Shown here piece after piece: positions 1 through 7,368 of a stretch of DNA of 64,000 nucleotides (the first letter of the stretch is position 1; each line of letters starts with the position of its first letter). The notes beneath the pieces were generated by a model. It worked only from the letters and a program-made list of their open reading frames with translations, searched no databases and was not told where the DNA came from. The translations under genes were made by a program, and so were the position numbers. This DNA is from Actinomycetes bacterium. Lineage in GTDB: Bacteria; Actinomycetota; Acidimicrobiia; Acidimicrobiales; Microtrichaceae. The DNA lies in assembly GCA_024222295.1 (NCBI GenBank), contig JAAEPF010000023.1, forward strand, positions 62,001 through 126,000, given 5' to 3'.

Positions 1-38
1 TTGCATCCGTGAGGCTACCCGTCGGTAACATACGCACC

Positions 39-893
39 ATGACGATAGAACGTGTGGGAATTCTCGGTTCAGGGATCATGGGGTCAGGCATCGCAGAGGT
101 GGCGGCGAAGGCCGGCATCGACGTAGTCCTGCGGTCCCGAAAGCAGGAAACGGCTGACGCGATGCGCGCCGGGCTGGAGAAGTCGCTGACCAAGCAGGTC
201 GACCGCGGCAAGCTCGACAAGGTCGACGCAGACGCCGTGCTCGATCGGGTGTCGGCAACCGACCACCTCGGCGACCTGGTCGACTGCGACCTCGTAATCG
301 AGTCGGTCGTGGAGGACCTCGATGTGAAGCTGCCGCTGTTCGCGGAACTCGACAGCATCTGCAAGCCCGACGCCGTGCTTGCCACCAACACCTCCACGCT
401 CCCCGTGGTTGACATGGCCATGGCGACGCACCGCCCCGACAAGGTGTGCGGCGTGCACTTCTTCAACCCTGCTCCAGCCATGTCGCTGGTCGAGGTCGTG
501 GAGCCGATCACGGCCTCGGAGGAGACGATAGCCAGGGCTGTGCGCTTCGCGGAGGCCTGCGGCAAGAACCCCGTGACCGTCAAGGACCGGGCGGGATTCA
601 TCGTCAACGCGCTCCTGTTCCCGTACCTGAACAACGCCGTACGCATGCTCGAGAACGGCACCGCGACGGCTGAGGACATCGACGAGGCCATGAAGGGCGG
701 CTGCAACTTCCCCATGGGACCTCTGGCGCTGCTGGACCTGGTCGGCCTCGACACATCGCTGTCCATCCTCGATGCGCTCTACGAGGAGTTCCGCGACCCC
801 AACTACTCCGCGGTTCCGGCCCTGAGGCGCATGGTCTCCGCGGGTCGCCTGGGCCGCAAGACCGGTTCGGGCTTCCACGACTACTCGCGCTGA
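39..893 (+). CDS. 3-hydroxyacyl-CoA (3-hydroxybutyryl-CoA) dehydrogenase
   Basis: This cytoplasmic enzyme most likely interconverts 3-hydroxyacyl-CoA and 3-oxoacyl-CoA with NAD(P), in beta-oxidation or C4-CoA metabolism. A Rossmann fold opens at once with GILGSGIMGSG (residues 7-17). The family signature HFFNPAP lies at about residue 140, and the C-terminal helical domain ends in GRKTGSGFHDY. At 284 residues it has the usual length of stand-alone single-domain enzymes (FadB2/Hbd type). I start it at ATG 39, directly before the Rossmann strand; an in-frame GTG at 9 would add ten residues with no family match. The exact chain-length specificity cannot be read from the sequence. It is probably monocistronic; aat follows after 95 bp. 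Confidence 0.93.
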   Translation: MTIERVGILGSGIMGSGIAEVAAKAGIDVVLRSRKQETADAMRAGLEKSLTKQVDRGKLDKVDADAVLDRVSATDHLGDLVDCDLVIESVVEDLDVKLPLFAELDSICKPDAVLATNTSTLPVVDMAMATHRPDKVCGVHFFNPAPAMSLVEVVEPITASEETIARAVRFAEACGKNPVTVKDRAGFIVNALLFPYLNNAVRMLENGTATAEDIDEAMKGGCNFPMGPLALLDLVGLDTSLSILDALYEEFRDPNYSAVPALRRMVSAGRLGRKTGSGFHDYSR

Positions 894-988
894 GCCGGCC
901 GGCACGGTCCACGCTCCGGCGCCCCTGACCCGAACAACTGAGGCCCTTCGCCTGACAGCGCCTGCGCGCTGGGGCATGCTCGGCACCC

Positions 989-1642
989 GTGGGTTCACAG
1001 CTACCGCCCAGCCGCTGGTCCTTTCCGTCTCCCGAGGACGCCGAGCCGGACGGCCCTGTCGCGCTCGGAGGTGATCTGGAGCCGTCCACCCTCGTGGAGG
1101 CTTACTCGCGTGGTCTGTTCCCGATGCCACTCGGCAGGCGTGGCGAGTTGGGGTGGTTCTCGCCCGACCCGCGCGGGATTCTGCCGGTCGACGGGATGCA
1201 CGTGTCACGGACCCTTCGTCGCTCGGCAAGGCGGCTGGACACAACCGTGGACACCGCGTTCACCGATGTGATGCAGGCCTGTGGTGACCCGTCGAGGCCA
1301 CACGGGTGGATAACCACGCAGTTCGTGGATGCGTACACGCGCCTGTTCGACCTCGGTTGGGCCCACAGTGTCGAGGTGTGGTCAGAAGGCGAGCTGGTCG
1401 GTGGCGTGTACGGGGTGGCCATAGGCGACTTCTTCGCCGGCGAGTCGATGTTCCACACCGCCACCGACGCGTCGAAGGTGGCCCTGTGGAGCCTGGTCAA
1501 CCTGTTGGCCGGTTGTGGGCGGCCCCTTCTCGATGTGCAGTGGCTGACCCCGCACCTCGAGAGCCTCGGCGCGGTGGAGATTCCTCGCTCGGAGTACCTG
1601 CAGCGACTTCGGGAAGCGGCGGGCGGGTCCGGCTGCTGGTAG
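989..1642 (+). CDS. aat: leucyl/phenylalanyl-tRNA--protein transferase
   Basis: Aat transfers Leu or Phe from aminoacyl-tRNA to proteins with N-terminal Arg or Lys, marking them for ClpAP/ClpS degradation (N-end rule). The diagnostic blocks are all present: YSRGLFPMP near residue 36, GWFSPDPRGILP near 53, HSVEVW, GVYGVAIGDFFAGESMF near 142 and DVQWLTPHLESLGA near 185. At 217 residues it is close to the normal length. It starts with GTG at 989; the first ATGs downstream fall inside conserved sequence. It is free-standing, with a VOC gene 115 bp downstream. The assignment is firm from the motifs; the substrate range is inferred from the family. Confidence 0.93.
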   Translation: MGSQLPPSRWSFPSPEDAEPDGPVALGGDLEPSTLVEAYSRGLFPMPLGRRGELGWFSPDPRGILPVDGMHVSRTLRRSARRLDTTVDTAFTDVMQACGDPSRPHGWITTQFVDAYTRLFDLGWAHSVEVWSEGELVGGVYGVAIGDFFAGESMFHTATDASKVALWSLVNLLAGCGRPLLDVQWLTPHLESLGAVEIPRSEYLQRLREAAGGSGCW

Positions 1643-1757
1643 CGGCCCGGACCCTGCGCACCGCGACCAGGCAGTCGGATCAGACCCTCGGCCGTCGACA
1701 TGGCAGGCTTGTGCGTGACCGACCACCCATTGGTCGCCGCAGAGAGGGGACTGGCCC

Positions 1758-2309
1758 ATGAGCTTTCATCACGTGGCGCTCGCCACCAACGACCTGGCAT
1801 CCACCCACGAGTTCTACACATCCGCGATGGGTTTCACGCTCGCGAAGATCGTGGTGAATCCGACCCCGGAGGGTGGCTGGGCCAAGCACGCGTTCTACGA
1901 CACCGACGATGGCTTCGGCGCCGAAGGCGGCCTCATCGCGTTCTGGGAACTGCATGGCGACTACCCGGAGGTACACGGGGCCATGTCGGCTGCGGTGGGG
2001 CTCCCCGACTGGGTCAATCACCTGGCATTCACCGCTACCGACGAGGCGCACTTCGAGTCGGCCATCAAGCGCTGGATGGCCACGGGCCACGACGCCGTGG
2101 AGATCGACCACGGATTCTGTCGGTCCGTCTACACCAACGATCCCAACGGCACGCTGGTCGAATGGTGCCTCGACACCCGGGACCTCGACGAGTCGGACCG
2201 AGAGCGCGCCGAAGAGGCGCTGCTGGCGGCCGAACCCGATATGGACGGCCTACCCGAGGCTTTCATCGCCCACGAGTCCGACGCCGCCGCGACGGCCCGG
2301 CAAGGCTGA
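1758..2309 (+). CDS. VOC (glyoxalase/dioxygenase fold) family protein
   Basis: This is a small cytoplasmic protein of the vicinal-oxygen-chelate superfamily. The N-terminal beta-alpha module begins HHVALATNDLASTHEFY, with a candidate metal-ligand His (HH, residues 4-5), and the second module contains NHLAFTATDEAHFE near residue 88 and DPNGTLVEWCLD near 131, where Glu is a usual metal ligand. The spacing suggests a two-module monomer of the glyoxalase I or extradiol-dioxygenase type. The substrate is not predictable. A GAGAGGGG ribosome-binding site precedes ATG 1758. The roughly 45-residue acidic tail is not part of the fold. Confidence 0.85.
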   Translation: MSFHHVALATNDLASTHEFYTSAMGFTLAKIVVNPTPEGGWAKHAFYDTDDGFGAEGGLIAFWELHGDYPEVHGAMSAAVGLPDWVNHLAFTATDEAHFESAIKRWMATGHDAVEIDHGFCRSVYTNDPNGTLVEWCLDTRDLDESDRERAEEALLAAEPDMDGLPEAFIAHESDAAATARQG

Positions 2310-2518
2310 CAGTTCCCGCTGGCGCGACCAGGGGGCGCATTCGGTCGGCGAGCCGGCGCCAATCTGTTGTGAAATCAAGGTTATTGCACGGTTTCGAACA
2401 CCACACGGAGTGAGATAACTACGCACGGTGGGACTACCGGGACTTTTGCCGAATTTCCGCGACCGACCATTGACCTCGAGCGAATTTTCCTATTCAGTGC
2501 TCCGAGTAATCACAAGGC

Positions 2519-2735
2519 ACCAGGGGATGCGTCGAACCGTTGGCACGGGTTGAATCCGCTCAGTATGCGGGAACTCGAAGTGTGGTCGCTCAATAGCCAA
2601 CTGGGGAGCAAGTAGCGAAACCGACCCCCTGCGGTGGCGGGCAGGGCGAAGCCTTCCGCCGCAGCTGCCACCGGGATCCGTCCCGGTGACCTGGAGAGTT
2701 ACGACGAGGGGACCCCCGAGGGTCCCCTCGTCGGC
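2519..2735 (+). ncRNA. candidate structured RNA or orphan riboswitch-like leader (no gene)
   Basis: The 458-bp interval 2310-2767 between the VOC gene and the convergent dnaB holds no credible ORF, but its right half is structured. GGGTTGAATCC (2547-2557) and AGGGCGAAGCCTTCCGCC (2643-2660) resemble blocks of the ydaO-type c-di-AMP riboswitch, but the highly conserved GAACCCG...CAGCTAACC stretch is not intact. An 8-bp hairpin (2669-2688) competes with an alternative pairing of 2633-2638 with 2667-2672, and a strong terminator follows. No plus-strand gene lies downstream. The class assignment is a weak resemblance; structure is what I can see. The left half (2310-2518) shows nothing recognisable. 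Confidence 0.25.
2703..2732. terminator. 13-bp perfect hairpin, bidirectional terminator between VOC side and dnaB
   Basis: GACGAGGGGACCC pairs perfectly with GGGTCCCCTCGTC around a 4-nt loop. There is no T-tract on either side, as is common in high-GC actinobacteria. It lies 35 bp beyond the dnaB stop codon, so it can end dnaB transcription, and on the plus strand it would end the putative orphan RNA. Confidence 0.7.
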
Positions 2736-2767
2736 ATTCTGCCCACCCTCGGTGAGGTACCCATCGC

Positions 2768-5227
2768 TCAATCGGTGGCCATGTTGGCGAAGAGCGTGCA
2801 GTAGTCGAGGAACACGAGACGACACACGCCCGATGGGCCCGCACGGTGCTTGGCGACTATCACCTCCGCCGTGTCCTTCTCGGCGCTGTCCGGGTTGTAC
2901 TTCTCGTCGCGGTACAGGAACATCACCACGTCCGCGTCCTGCTCGATCGAGTTGTGAGCGACTACCCCGTTGGCCACGAAGTTGTGGGTACCAGACACAG
3001 TGGCGTCGTAGGTGGGCTTCTCACCGAGCGCCTCGACTTCGAGGACCTCGTCCCACAACACGTCGGAGTCGGCGAGCTCGGCCAGCTCCTTGCTGCCGAG
3101 TACGTCGGCGATCCGCGCCAGCCGCTCCCGACTCGACGCCCTCGGGCGCGATTCGGTGCCCAGGAGGTAGCCACCGCAGTACTGCTCGCCGAGGGCCCCG
3201 GCGAGGTCGCGCTGGGTCATCTCCGCTTCACGCAGCTTCTCGACCACGAGGTCGCGGACCTCACACGGAATGGTGTCGACGTTGGGATTGCCGTCCACAG
3301 TCGACAGCACCGCGATCGCTTCAGGAACCTGGGTCGCACGTTCACCGGAGAAGCCGATCCGCTCGAGCAGCAGGCGCTGCTGACGGGCACCATGCACCCA
3401 CAGTCGCCAGCGTGGCCGGCTGGACCCGATGTCGTTCATCCGGGCCTGGATGCCGAAGCGCAACAGCAGTGTCTGGAGATCATCGGCGAGACGACGCGAC
3501 CCGGTGGTGGCGGCGAGCCGCACATGTGGCCTGCCACGCAGTTCTGTGACCGACAGGTAGCCGATGCGGCCCAGCACTCCGTGCAGCACTGCTGCCAGCT
3601 GGTCCTCGGGCAAGCGGTGCACTGCGGCGGGCGCCGCTCCTTCGGCAACCATGTCGGCTGCGAGCTGTGGCAGGTCCTCGGGGGCAACGGGAACGATATG
3701 TTCGGGTGAGCCCAGGGTCCGCGGCACCGCTATGCGACTGCCCGGCTCCAGCTCATCGAGGCGTCGCCATCCCGACACCGTGCGAAACGGGTGGTTGGCG
3801 CTCGCCTCGACCCGCCGCCCGGAGGAGAGGTGCAGGCGGAACACCTCCTTGGTGCCACTCGGAAACGCATGGCTGAGTGTTGCCGGCACCATGCGCCAGT
3901 GCTCGTCAAGACTCCACACCGGCACGTCGTGGGCGCCCGATTCGACCAACTCACCGAAGGTGACCTCGGTGTTGTCGTCGGCCCGCCGCACGCGGGTGTC
4001 GGCGGTCAGGCATCCCGACTCTCGCAGGTCGGCCAGCATCGGTCGCTTGTCCGAGCGCTGCTCGAGCTGGCGCGAGAGCTGCGACAGCGCAAGCACCGGG
4101 GCATCGAGCTCGCGGGCCAGCACCTTGAGCCCCCGGCTGATCTCCGCCACCTCGACCTGGCGACTCTCGGCTGCTCCACGGCCCTGCATGAGCTGGAGGT
4201 AGTCCACCACCACGAGGCCCAGCTTCTGGCCCAGGCGGTCCTGCAGGCGCCGCGCCTTGGAGCGGATCTCCATCAAGCTCACGGCGGGGTTGTCGTCGAT
4301 CCACATCGTGCCCTCGCCGAGCCGGCCGATCGCCTTGGTGATCTTGGACCAGTCGTTGGAGCGCAGCTGGCCACTTCGCATCTTCGAGGAATCCACCCTC
4401 GCCTCGGACGCGATCAGGCGCTGGGTGATCTCGAGGTGGCCCATCTCGAGCGAGAAGAACAACACGGGCAGCCGCTCGCGCACCGCTGCATGGGAGGCCA
4501 GCCCCAGCGCGAACGCCGTCTTGCCCATGCCCGGGCGGGCCCCCACCACGATCAGTGCACCTGGCTGCAGGCCGGCAAGCATCTTGTCGAGCTCGGTGTA
4601 TCCGGTGGGGGTGCCGGTGACCGCCTCACCGCGCTCCTCGATCTCCTCGATGTTGGTGAGACCGGCCTCGAGCAACGGCGCGAGGTCCTTCATCGTGTCG
4701 GTGGTGCGTCGTTGCGCAATGGCGAAGATCGCGCTCTCCGCATCGTCCATCGTGCGGTCGATGTCGTCGCGCGGTGAGTAGCCGAGTTCGGCGATGTCGT
4801 TGGCTGCACCGATGAGCCGGCGCAGCAAGGCCTTCTCCTCCACGATGCGGGCGTAGTACTCGGCGTTGGTGATGGCCGGTGTGCGCGTCTGCAGCGTCAC
4901 CAGAGCCGCGGTACCGCCGCAGGCCTCGAGCAACTCCACCCGATCGAGTTCCTCTGCGACCGTCACGGGATCGATCCCCTGGCCGGCCACGGCCAGGGCC
5001 TGCATGGTATCGAAGATGTGGCGGTGGGCGGGCTTGTAGAAGTCGTCGGCGCCCACGATCGGCGAGACCATCGAAACCGCGTGTTCGGACAGCAGCATTG
5101 CCCCCAGCAGCGACTCCTCGGCCTCGATCGAGTGTGGCGGCACCCTGGCGCTGATCACCTGCGGCGGCCGACCCTCGCTTCTTGTGTCTTCCCCTGCGCG
5201 GAGCGGCGCTCCGATGGCGTCATTCAT
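2768..5227 (-). CDS. dnaB: replicative DNA helicase DnaB with in-frame intein
   Basis: The hexameric 5'-3' helicase of the replisome. The N-terminal domain starts with RVPPHSIEAEESLLGAML (from residue 28). The RecA-like domain has Walker A GARPGMGKT (229-237) and Walker B VVDYLQLM (340-347). Residues 406-759 are an intein inserted after DLRESG; the C-extein resumes with SIEQDADVVMFLYRDE. Without the intein the protein is 465 residues, a normal DnaB length. The motif after splicing, DLRESGSIEQDADVV, is exactly the conserved DnaB H4 region, so splicing is required for function. The gene stands downstream of rplI, separated by a terminator, as in mycobacteria. Start ATG 5227. Confidence 0.96.
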   Translation of the reverse strand: MNDAIGAPLRAGEDTRSEGRPPQVISARVPPHSIEAEESLLGAMLLSEHAVSMVSPIVGADDFYKPAHRHIFDTMQALAVAGQGIDPVTVAEELDRVELLEACGGTAALVTLQTRTPAITNAEYYARIVEEKALLRRLIGAANDIAELGYSPRDDIDRTMDDAESAIFAIAQRRTTDTMKDLAPLLEAGLTNIEEIEERGEAVTGTPTGYTELDKMLAGLQPGALIVVGARPGMGKTAFALGLASHAAVRERLPVLFFSLEMGHLEITQRLIASEARVDSSKMRSGQLRSNDWSKITKAIGRLGEGTMWIDDNPAVSLMEIRSKARRLQDRLGQKLGLVVVDYLQLMQGRGAAESRQVEVAEISRGLKVLARELDAPVLALSQLSRQLEQRSDKRPMLADLRESGCLTADTRVRRADDNTEVTFGELVESGAHDVPVWSLDEHWRMVPATLSHAFPSGTKEVFRLHLSSGRRVEASANHPFRTVSGWRRLDELEPGSRIAVPRTLGSPEHIVPVAPEDLPQLAADMVAEGAAPAAVHRLPEDQLAAVLHGVLGRIGYLSVTELRGRPHVRLAATTGSRRLADDLQTLLLRFGIQARMNDIGSSRPRWRLWVHGARQQRLLLERIGFSGERATQVPEAIAVLSTVDGNPNVDTIPCEVRDLVVEKLREAEMTQRDLAGALGEQYCGGYLLGTESRPRASSRERLARIADVLGSKELAELADSDVLWDEVLEVEALGEKPTYDATVSGTHNFVANGVVAHNSIEQDADVVMFLYRDEKYNPDSAEKDTAEVIVAKHRAGPSGVCRLVFLDYCTLFANMATD
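2951..4012 (-). mobile_element. DnaB intein with degenerate LAGLIDADG endonuclease
   Basis: This 354-residue intein occupies DnaB residues 406-759, between RESG and SIEQDAD, the same site as the Synechocystis DnaB intein. Splicing block A is CLTADTRV with nucleophile Cys406. Block B contains SANHPF (His479, with Ser instead of the usual Thr three residues before). Block F/G is THNFVANGVVAHN ending in His758-Asn759, and Ser760 is the +1 nucleophile. All splicing residues are therefore in place. The region between the splicing blocks corresponds to a LAGLIDADG endonuclease, but the two helices read LAADMVAEG and LHGVLGRIG: the second acidic residue is lost, so homing activity is probably dead. 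Confidence 0.93.
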
Positions 5228-5314
5228 TGCATTGATCCTCCAACGATCCGCCTGTGGGCATCCAGAGGATGTCCCTGCGAATTACCTGCGAATATCCTGT
5301 GCATCGATGGGTGG

Positions 5315-5338
5315 AGTCCTGTGGAGGACTGTGGACAG
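5315..5338 (-). promoter_or_regulatory. dnaB leader palindrome with overlapping DnaA-box-like site
   Basis: AGTCCT-gtgg-AGGACT (5315-5330) is a perfect 6-bp inverted repeat about 90 bp upstream of the dnaB start. It overlaps TGTGGACAG (5330-5338), whose complement CTGTCCACA differs from the actinobacterial DnaA box TTGTCCACA at one base. DnaA control of dnaB is an inference only. Confidence 0.3.
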
Positions 5339-5383
5339 CCCAGGATCAACCGGGGCCTGGCTGTGGGGGAAGCGCGGGGAAGC

Positions 5384-5415
5384 AAGGGGGCGCCGACCGA
5401 AACCGGTGCCCCCTT
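5384..5415 (-). terminator. terminator of the rpsF-ssb-rpsR-rplI operon
   Basis: AAGGGGGCGCCG pairs with CGGTGCCCCCTT (12 bp, one G-U wobble) around an 8-nt loop, 60 bp beyond the rplI stop codon. No T-tract follows. It separates rplI from dnaB, which is transcribed in the same direction and therefore probably has its own promoter. Confidence 0.65.
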
Positions 5416-5475
5416 GGCATCCGCGTGTTGTGCGCGACGCCCCCGGCCCTTGCGGCAACGGGGTGCGTCGGGCGG

Positions 5476-5931
5476 TCAGTCCGCCACCACCTGCAGGTGA
5501 ATCGGGAACTCGACGTCGGAGTGCAGCCGGGTCATCACGTGGTACTGGCCGGCTTCCTTGATGTGATCCTCGAGGCGCAACGCCTTGCGGTCGATCTCGA
5601 TACCGGTCTGCTCCATCACAGCGCCAACGATCTCGGCAGCGGTGACGGAGCCGAAGAGGCGGCCGCCCTCACCTGCGCGGGCCTGCACCAGGATCTCCTT
5701 GGAAACGATCACCTTGGCGATCTCCTCGGCTGCCTCGCGGGCGGCGGCATCGCGGGTATCGCGGGCCTTGCGCATGGACTGCGCCTGCTCCTCGGCACCG
5801 GAGGTGGCCGGAATGGCCAGTGAACGGGGCTCGAGAAAGTTGCGGGCGTAGCCCTTGGACACCTCGACGACATCGCCGCGGTTGCCCAGACCCTGTACGT
5901 CGTCACGCAGGACGACCTTGACGTTGCTCAC
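5476..5931 (-). CDS. rplI: 50S ribosomal protein L9
   Basis: L9 binds 23S rRNA at the base of the L1 stalk and helps maintain the reading frame. The N-terminal domain [20 protein letters not shown] followed by [13 protein letters not shown] is the L9 signature. A long central helix rich in Ala and Glu (about residues 45-80) leads to the C-terminal domain with LFGSVT. At 151 residues it has full length. The start overlaps the rpsR stop codon (ATGA), so the two are translationally coupled. It is the last gene of the rpsF operon. Confidence 0.97.
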   Translation of the reverse strand: MSNVKVVLRDDVQGLGNRGDVVEVSKGYARNFLEPRSLAIPATSGAEEQAQSMRKARDTRDAAAREAAEEIAKVIVSKEILVQARAGEGGRLFGSVTAAEIVGAVMEQTGIEIDRKALRLEDHIKEAGQYHVMTRLHSDVEFPIHLQVVAD

Positions 5932-6377
5932 TGTGCACCCTCCTCGCTCGCTGCGGGTGAGTCAGCGGCCGGCGCTGCTGCTGGCGCGTCACCGCGATCC
6001 TCATCGGCCGGCGCCTCCCTGCGCGGTCGACGATCGTCGTCGCGCGGTGGACGGTCATCGTCACGCGGTGGCCGGTCGCGACGCCCACGGCGGTCACCAC
6101 GGCCTCCGCGCTGGGTGGTCACCCGGCTGGAGTAGGGCAACAGAGCCATCTCGCGGGCGTTCTTGATCGCGTTGGAGACCTCGCGCTGCTGTTGCTCACT
6201 GTTGCCGTTGACCCGTCGAGCGCGGATCTTTGCCCGGTCGGACATGAACCTGCGCAGCAGGTCGACGTCTTTCCAGTCGACGTAGTCGATCTGCTCGGAA
6301 TCGAGGATCGATGTCTTCTTCTTGAACTTGCGGCCCTGGTCCTTGACCTTGGGGCCACGCTTCGTGGACTTGCCCAT
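5928..6377 (-). CDS. rpsR: 30S ribosomal protein S18 with long C-terminal extension
   Basis: S18 pairs with S6 on the 30S platform. Residues 1-90 hold the conserved domain, including [19 protein letters not shown] and the helix ending [13 protein letters not shown]. Ordinary S18 ends near residue 80-90, but here a tail of about 60 residues follows. It is rich in Arg, Asp, Pro and Ala, with DRPPRDDD-type repeats and then an acidic Ala-rich end. The tail is probably disordered. The start codon overlaps the ssb stop (TGATG) and the stop overlaps rplI (ATGA), giving a tightly coupled operon. Unlike many S18 proteins, the core has no Cys residues. Confidence 0.95.
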   Translation of the reverse strand: MGKSTKRGPKVKDQGRKFKKKTSILDSEQIDYVDWKDVDLLRRFMSDRAKIRARRVNGNSEQQQREVSNAIKNAREMALLPYSSRVTTQRGGRGDRRGRRDRPPRDDDRPPRDDDRRPRREAPADEDRGDAPAAAPAADSPAASEEGAQ

Positions 6378-6820
6378 CAGAACGGCTCCTCGTCGCTGTT
6401 GTACTCACGCGCCGGCGGTGTGTTCTGTGCAGCGGAGTCATATCCCCCGTCGCCACCACGGCGCTCGTTCTTCGATATGGATGCGGTTGCCCAGCGGAGG
6501 CTCGGTCCGACCTCGTCGGCGACGACCTCGACCTTCGAGCGCTTCTCGCCCTCCTGGTTCTCCCAGGAACGCTGCTCGAGGCGGCCCACGACCATCACGC
6601 GGGTGCCGCGGTCGAGCGACTCGGCCACGTTTTCAGCCAGGTCGCGCCAGCACACCACGTCGAAGAAGGAGGTCTGCTCCTCCCACTCGTTGCTCTGCTG
6701 GTTTCGCCAGCGCCGGTTCACCGCCAGGCCGAAGTTGGCGACCGCTGCACCATTGGGGGTGAAACGGAGCTCGGGGGCCCGGGTCAGGTTGCCGACCAGT
6801 TCAACTGTGTTTCCTGCCAT
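6377..6820 (-). CDS. ssb: single-stranded DNA-binding protein
   Basis: SSB coats single-stranded DNA and recruits repair and replication proteins through its C-terminal tip. The OB fold runs from [21 protein letters not shown] to about residue 112, including [16 protein letters not shown] and [21 protein letters not shown]. The tail is short and ends in SDEEPF, the acidic protein-interaction tip in its canonical form. At 147 residues it is the essential housekeeping SSB. It lies between rpsF (13 bp away) and rpsR (1-bp overlap). Confidence 0.97.
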   Translation of the reverse strand: MAGNTVELVGNLTRAPELRFTPNGAAVANFGLAVNRRWRNQQSNEWEEQTSFFDVVCWRDLAENVAESLDRGTRVMVVGRLEQRSWENQEGEKRSKVEVVADEVGPSLRWATASISKNERRGGDGGYDSAAQNTPPAREYNSDEEPF

Positions 6821-6833
6821 TGCAGTCCTCCTG

Positions 6834-7163
6834 TCAGCCGGCAGCCAGAAGGCCGCGGCGGTTGGCCTCGGCGTCCGGCAACCGGATCAGCTTGTGGCGG
6901 ACGACATCGTCCGCGAGTCGGAGGAAGCGGTCGAGGTCGTCGAGATTGGTCGCCTCCGTGCTGATCTCGAACACGGTGTAGACACCCTCGGTCTTGTGGT
7001 TGATCTCGTAGGCGAACCTGCGACGACCCCACTTGTCGACGGTGGGTACAAGACCTCCGCCTGCCTCGACCATCTCGGTGACCTTCTCGATGACGGCGGT
7101 GTTGGCCGCATCATCGGCATCGGCGTCGACGATGACCATCAATTCATACGCGCGTGACGGCAC
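6834..7163 (-). CDS. rpsF: 30S ribosomal protein S6
   Basis: S6 forms a dimer with S18 on the 30S platform. The protein is 109 residues: AYELMVIVDADADD at the N-terminus, KWGRRRFAYEINHKTEGVYTVFEI in the middle and the final helix DVVRHKLIRLP. I start it at GTG 7163, giving PSRAYELMV, because GGGAGG (7171-7176) stands 7 nt upstream; the frame stays open far upstream but has no family similarity there. It is the first gene of the rpsF-ssb-rpsR-rplI operon. Confidence 0.95.
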   Translation of the reverse strand: MPSRAYELMVIVDADADDAANTAVIEKVTEMVEAGGGLVPTVDKWGRRRFAYEINHKTEGVYTVFEISTEATNLDDLDRFLRLADDVVRHKLIRLPDAEANRRGLLAAG

Positions 7164-7202
7164 GTTGTGACCTCCCTGTGGTCCTGGCTCTGTGGCCGTA
7201 GG

Positions 7203-7221
7203 GTCCTGTCGGATACAGGAC
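7203..7221 (-). promoter_or_regulatory. rpsF leader hairpin, candidate S6:S18 autoregulatory element
   Basis: GTCCTGT and ACAGGAC form a perfect 7-bp stem about 40 nt upstream of the rpsF start; on the transcribed (minus) strand the loop is ATCCG. rpsF leaders in many bacteria carry a hairpin with an unpaired CCG that mimics the S6:S18 site of 16S rRNA. The unpaired CCG here fits, but no conserved surrounding helix can be confirmed by eye. A TACAGT hexamer (7242-7247, minus) could be the promoter -10. Confidence 0.35.
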
Positions 7222-7368
7222 AGGGGCTTGGTTGACCTCTCCACTGTAGGGCGTGGCGGGTCCGCGGTCACTTCCGCAGCTGGTTGGTTCCTCCATGCCG
7301 CACATGTTGGCAGCGGGGTGTGACAGCCAACCGCCGCACCACAGCGCGCTGCCGCCGCGTTCCAGCCG

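Noticed and set aside
84-1244. Long open frame on the minus strand opposite the dehydrogenase and aat
   Set aside because: It spans two well-supported plus-strand genes, has an Arg/Gly-rich composition typical of high-GC antisense frames, and shows no motif.
2547-2690. Structured interval tested as cobalamin, TPP or glycine riboswitch
   Set aside because: The class-defining blocks of these riboswitches are absent; only a partial resemblance to ydaO blocks remains.
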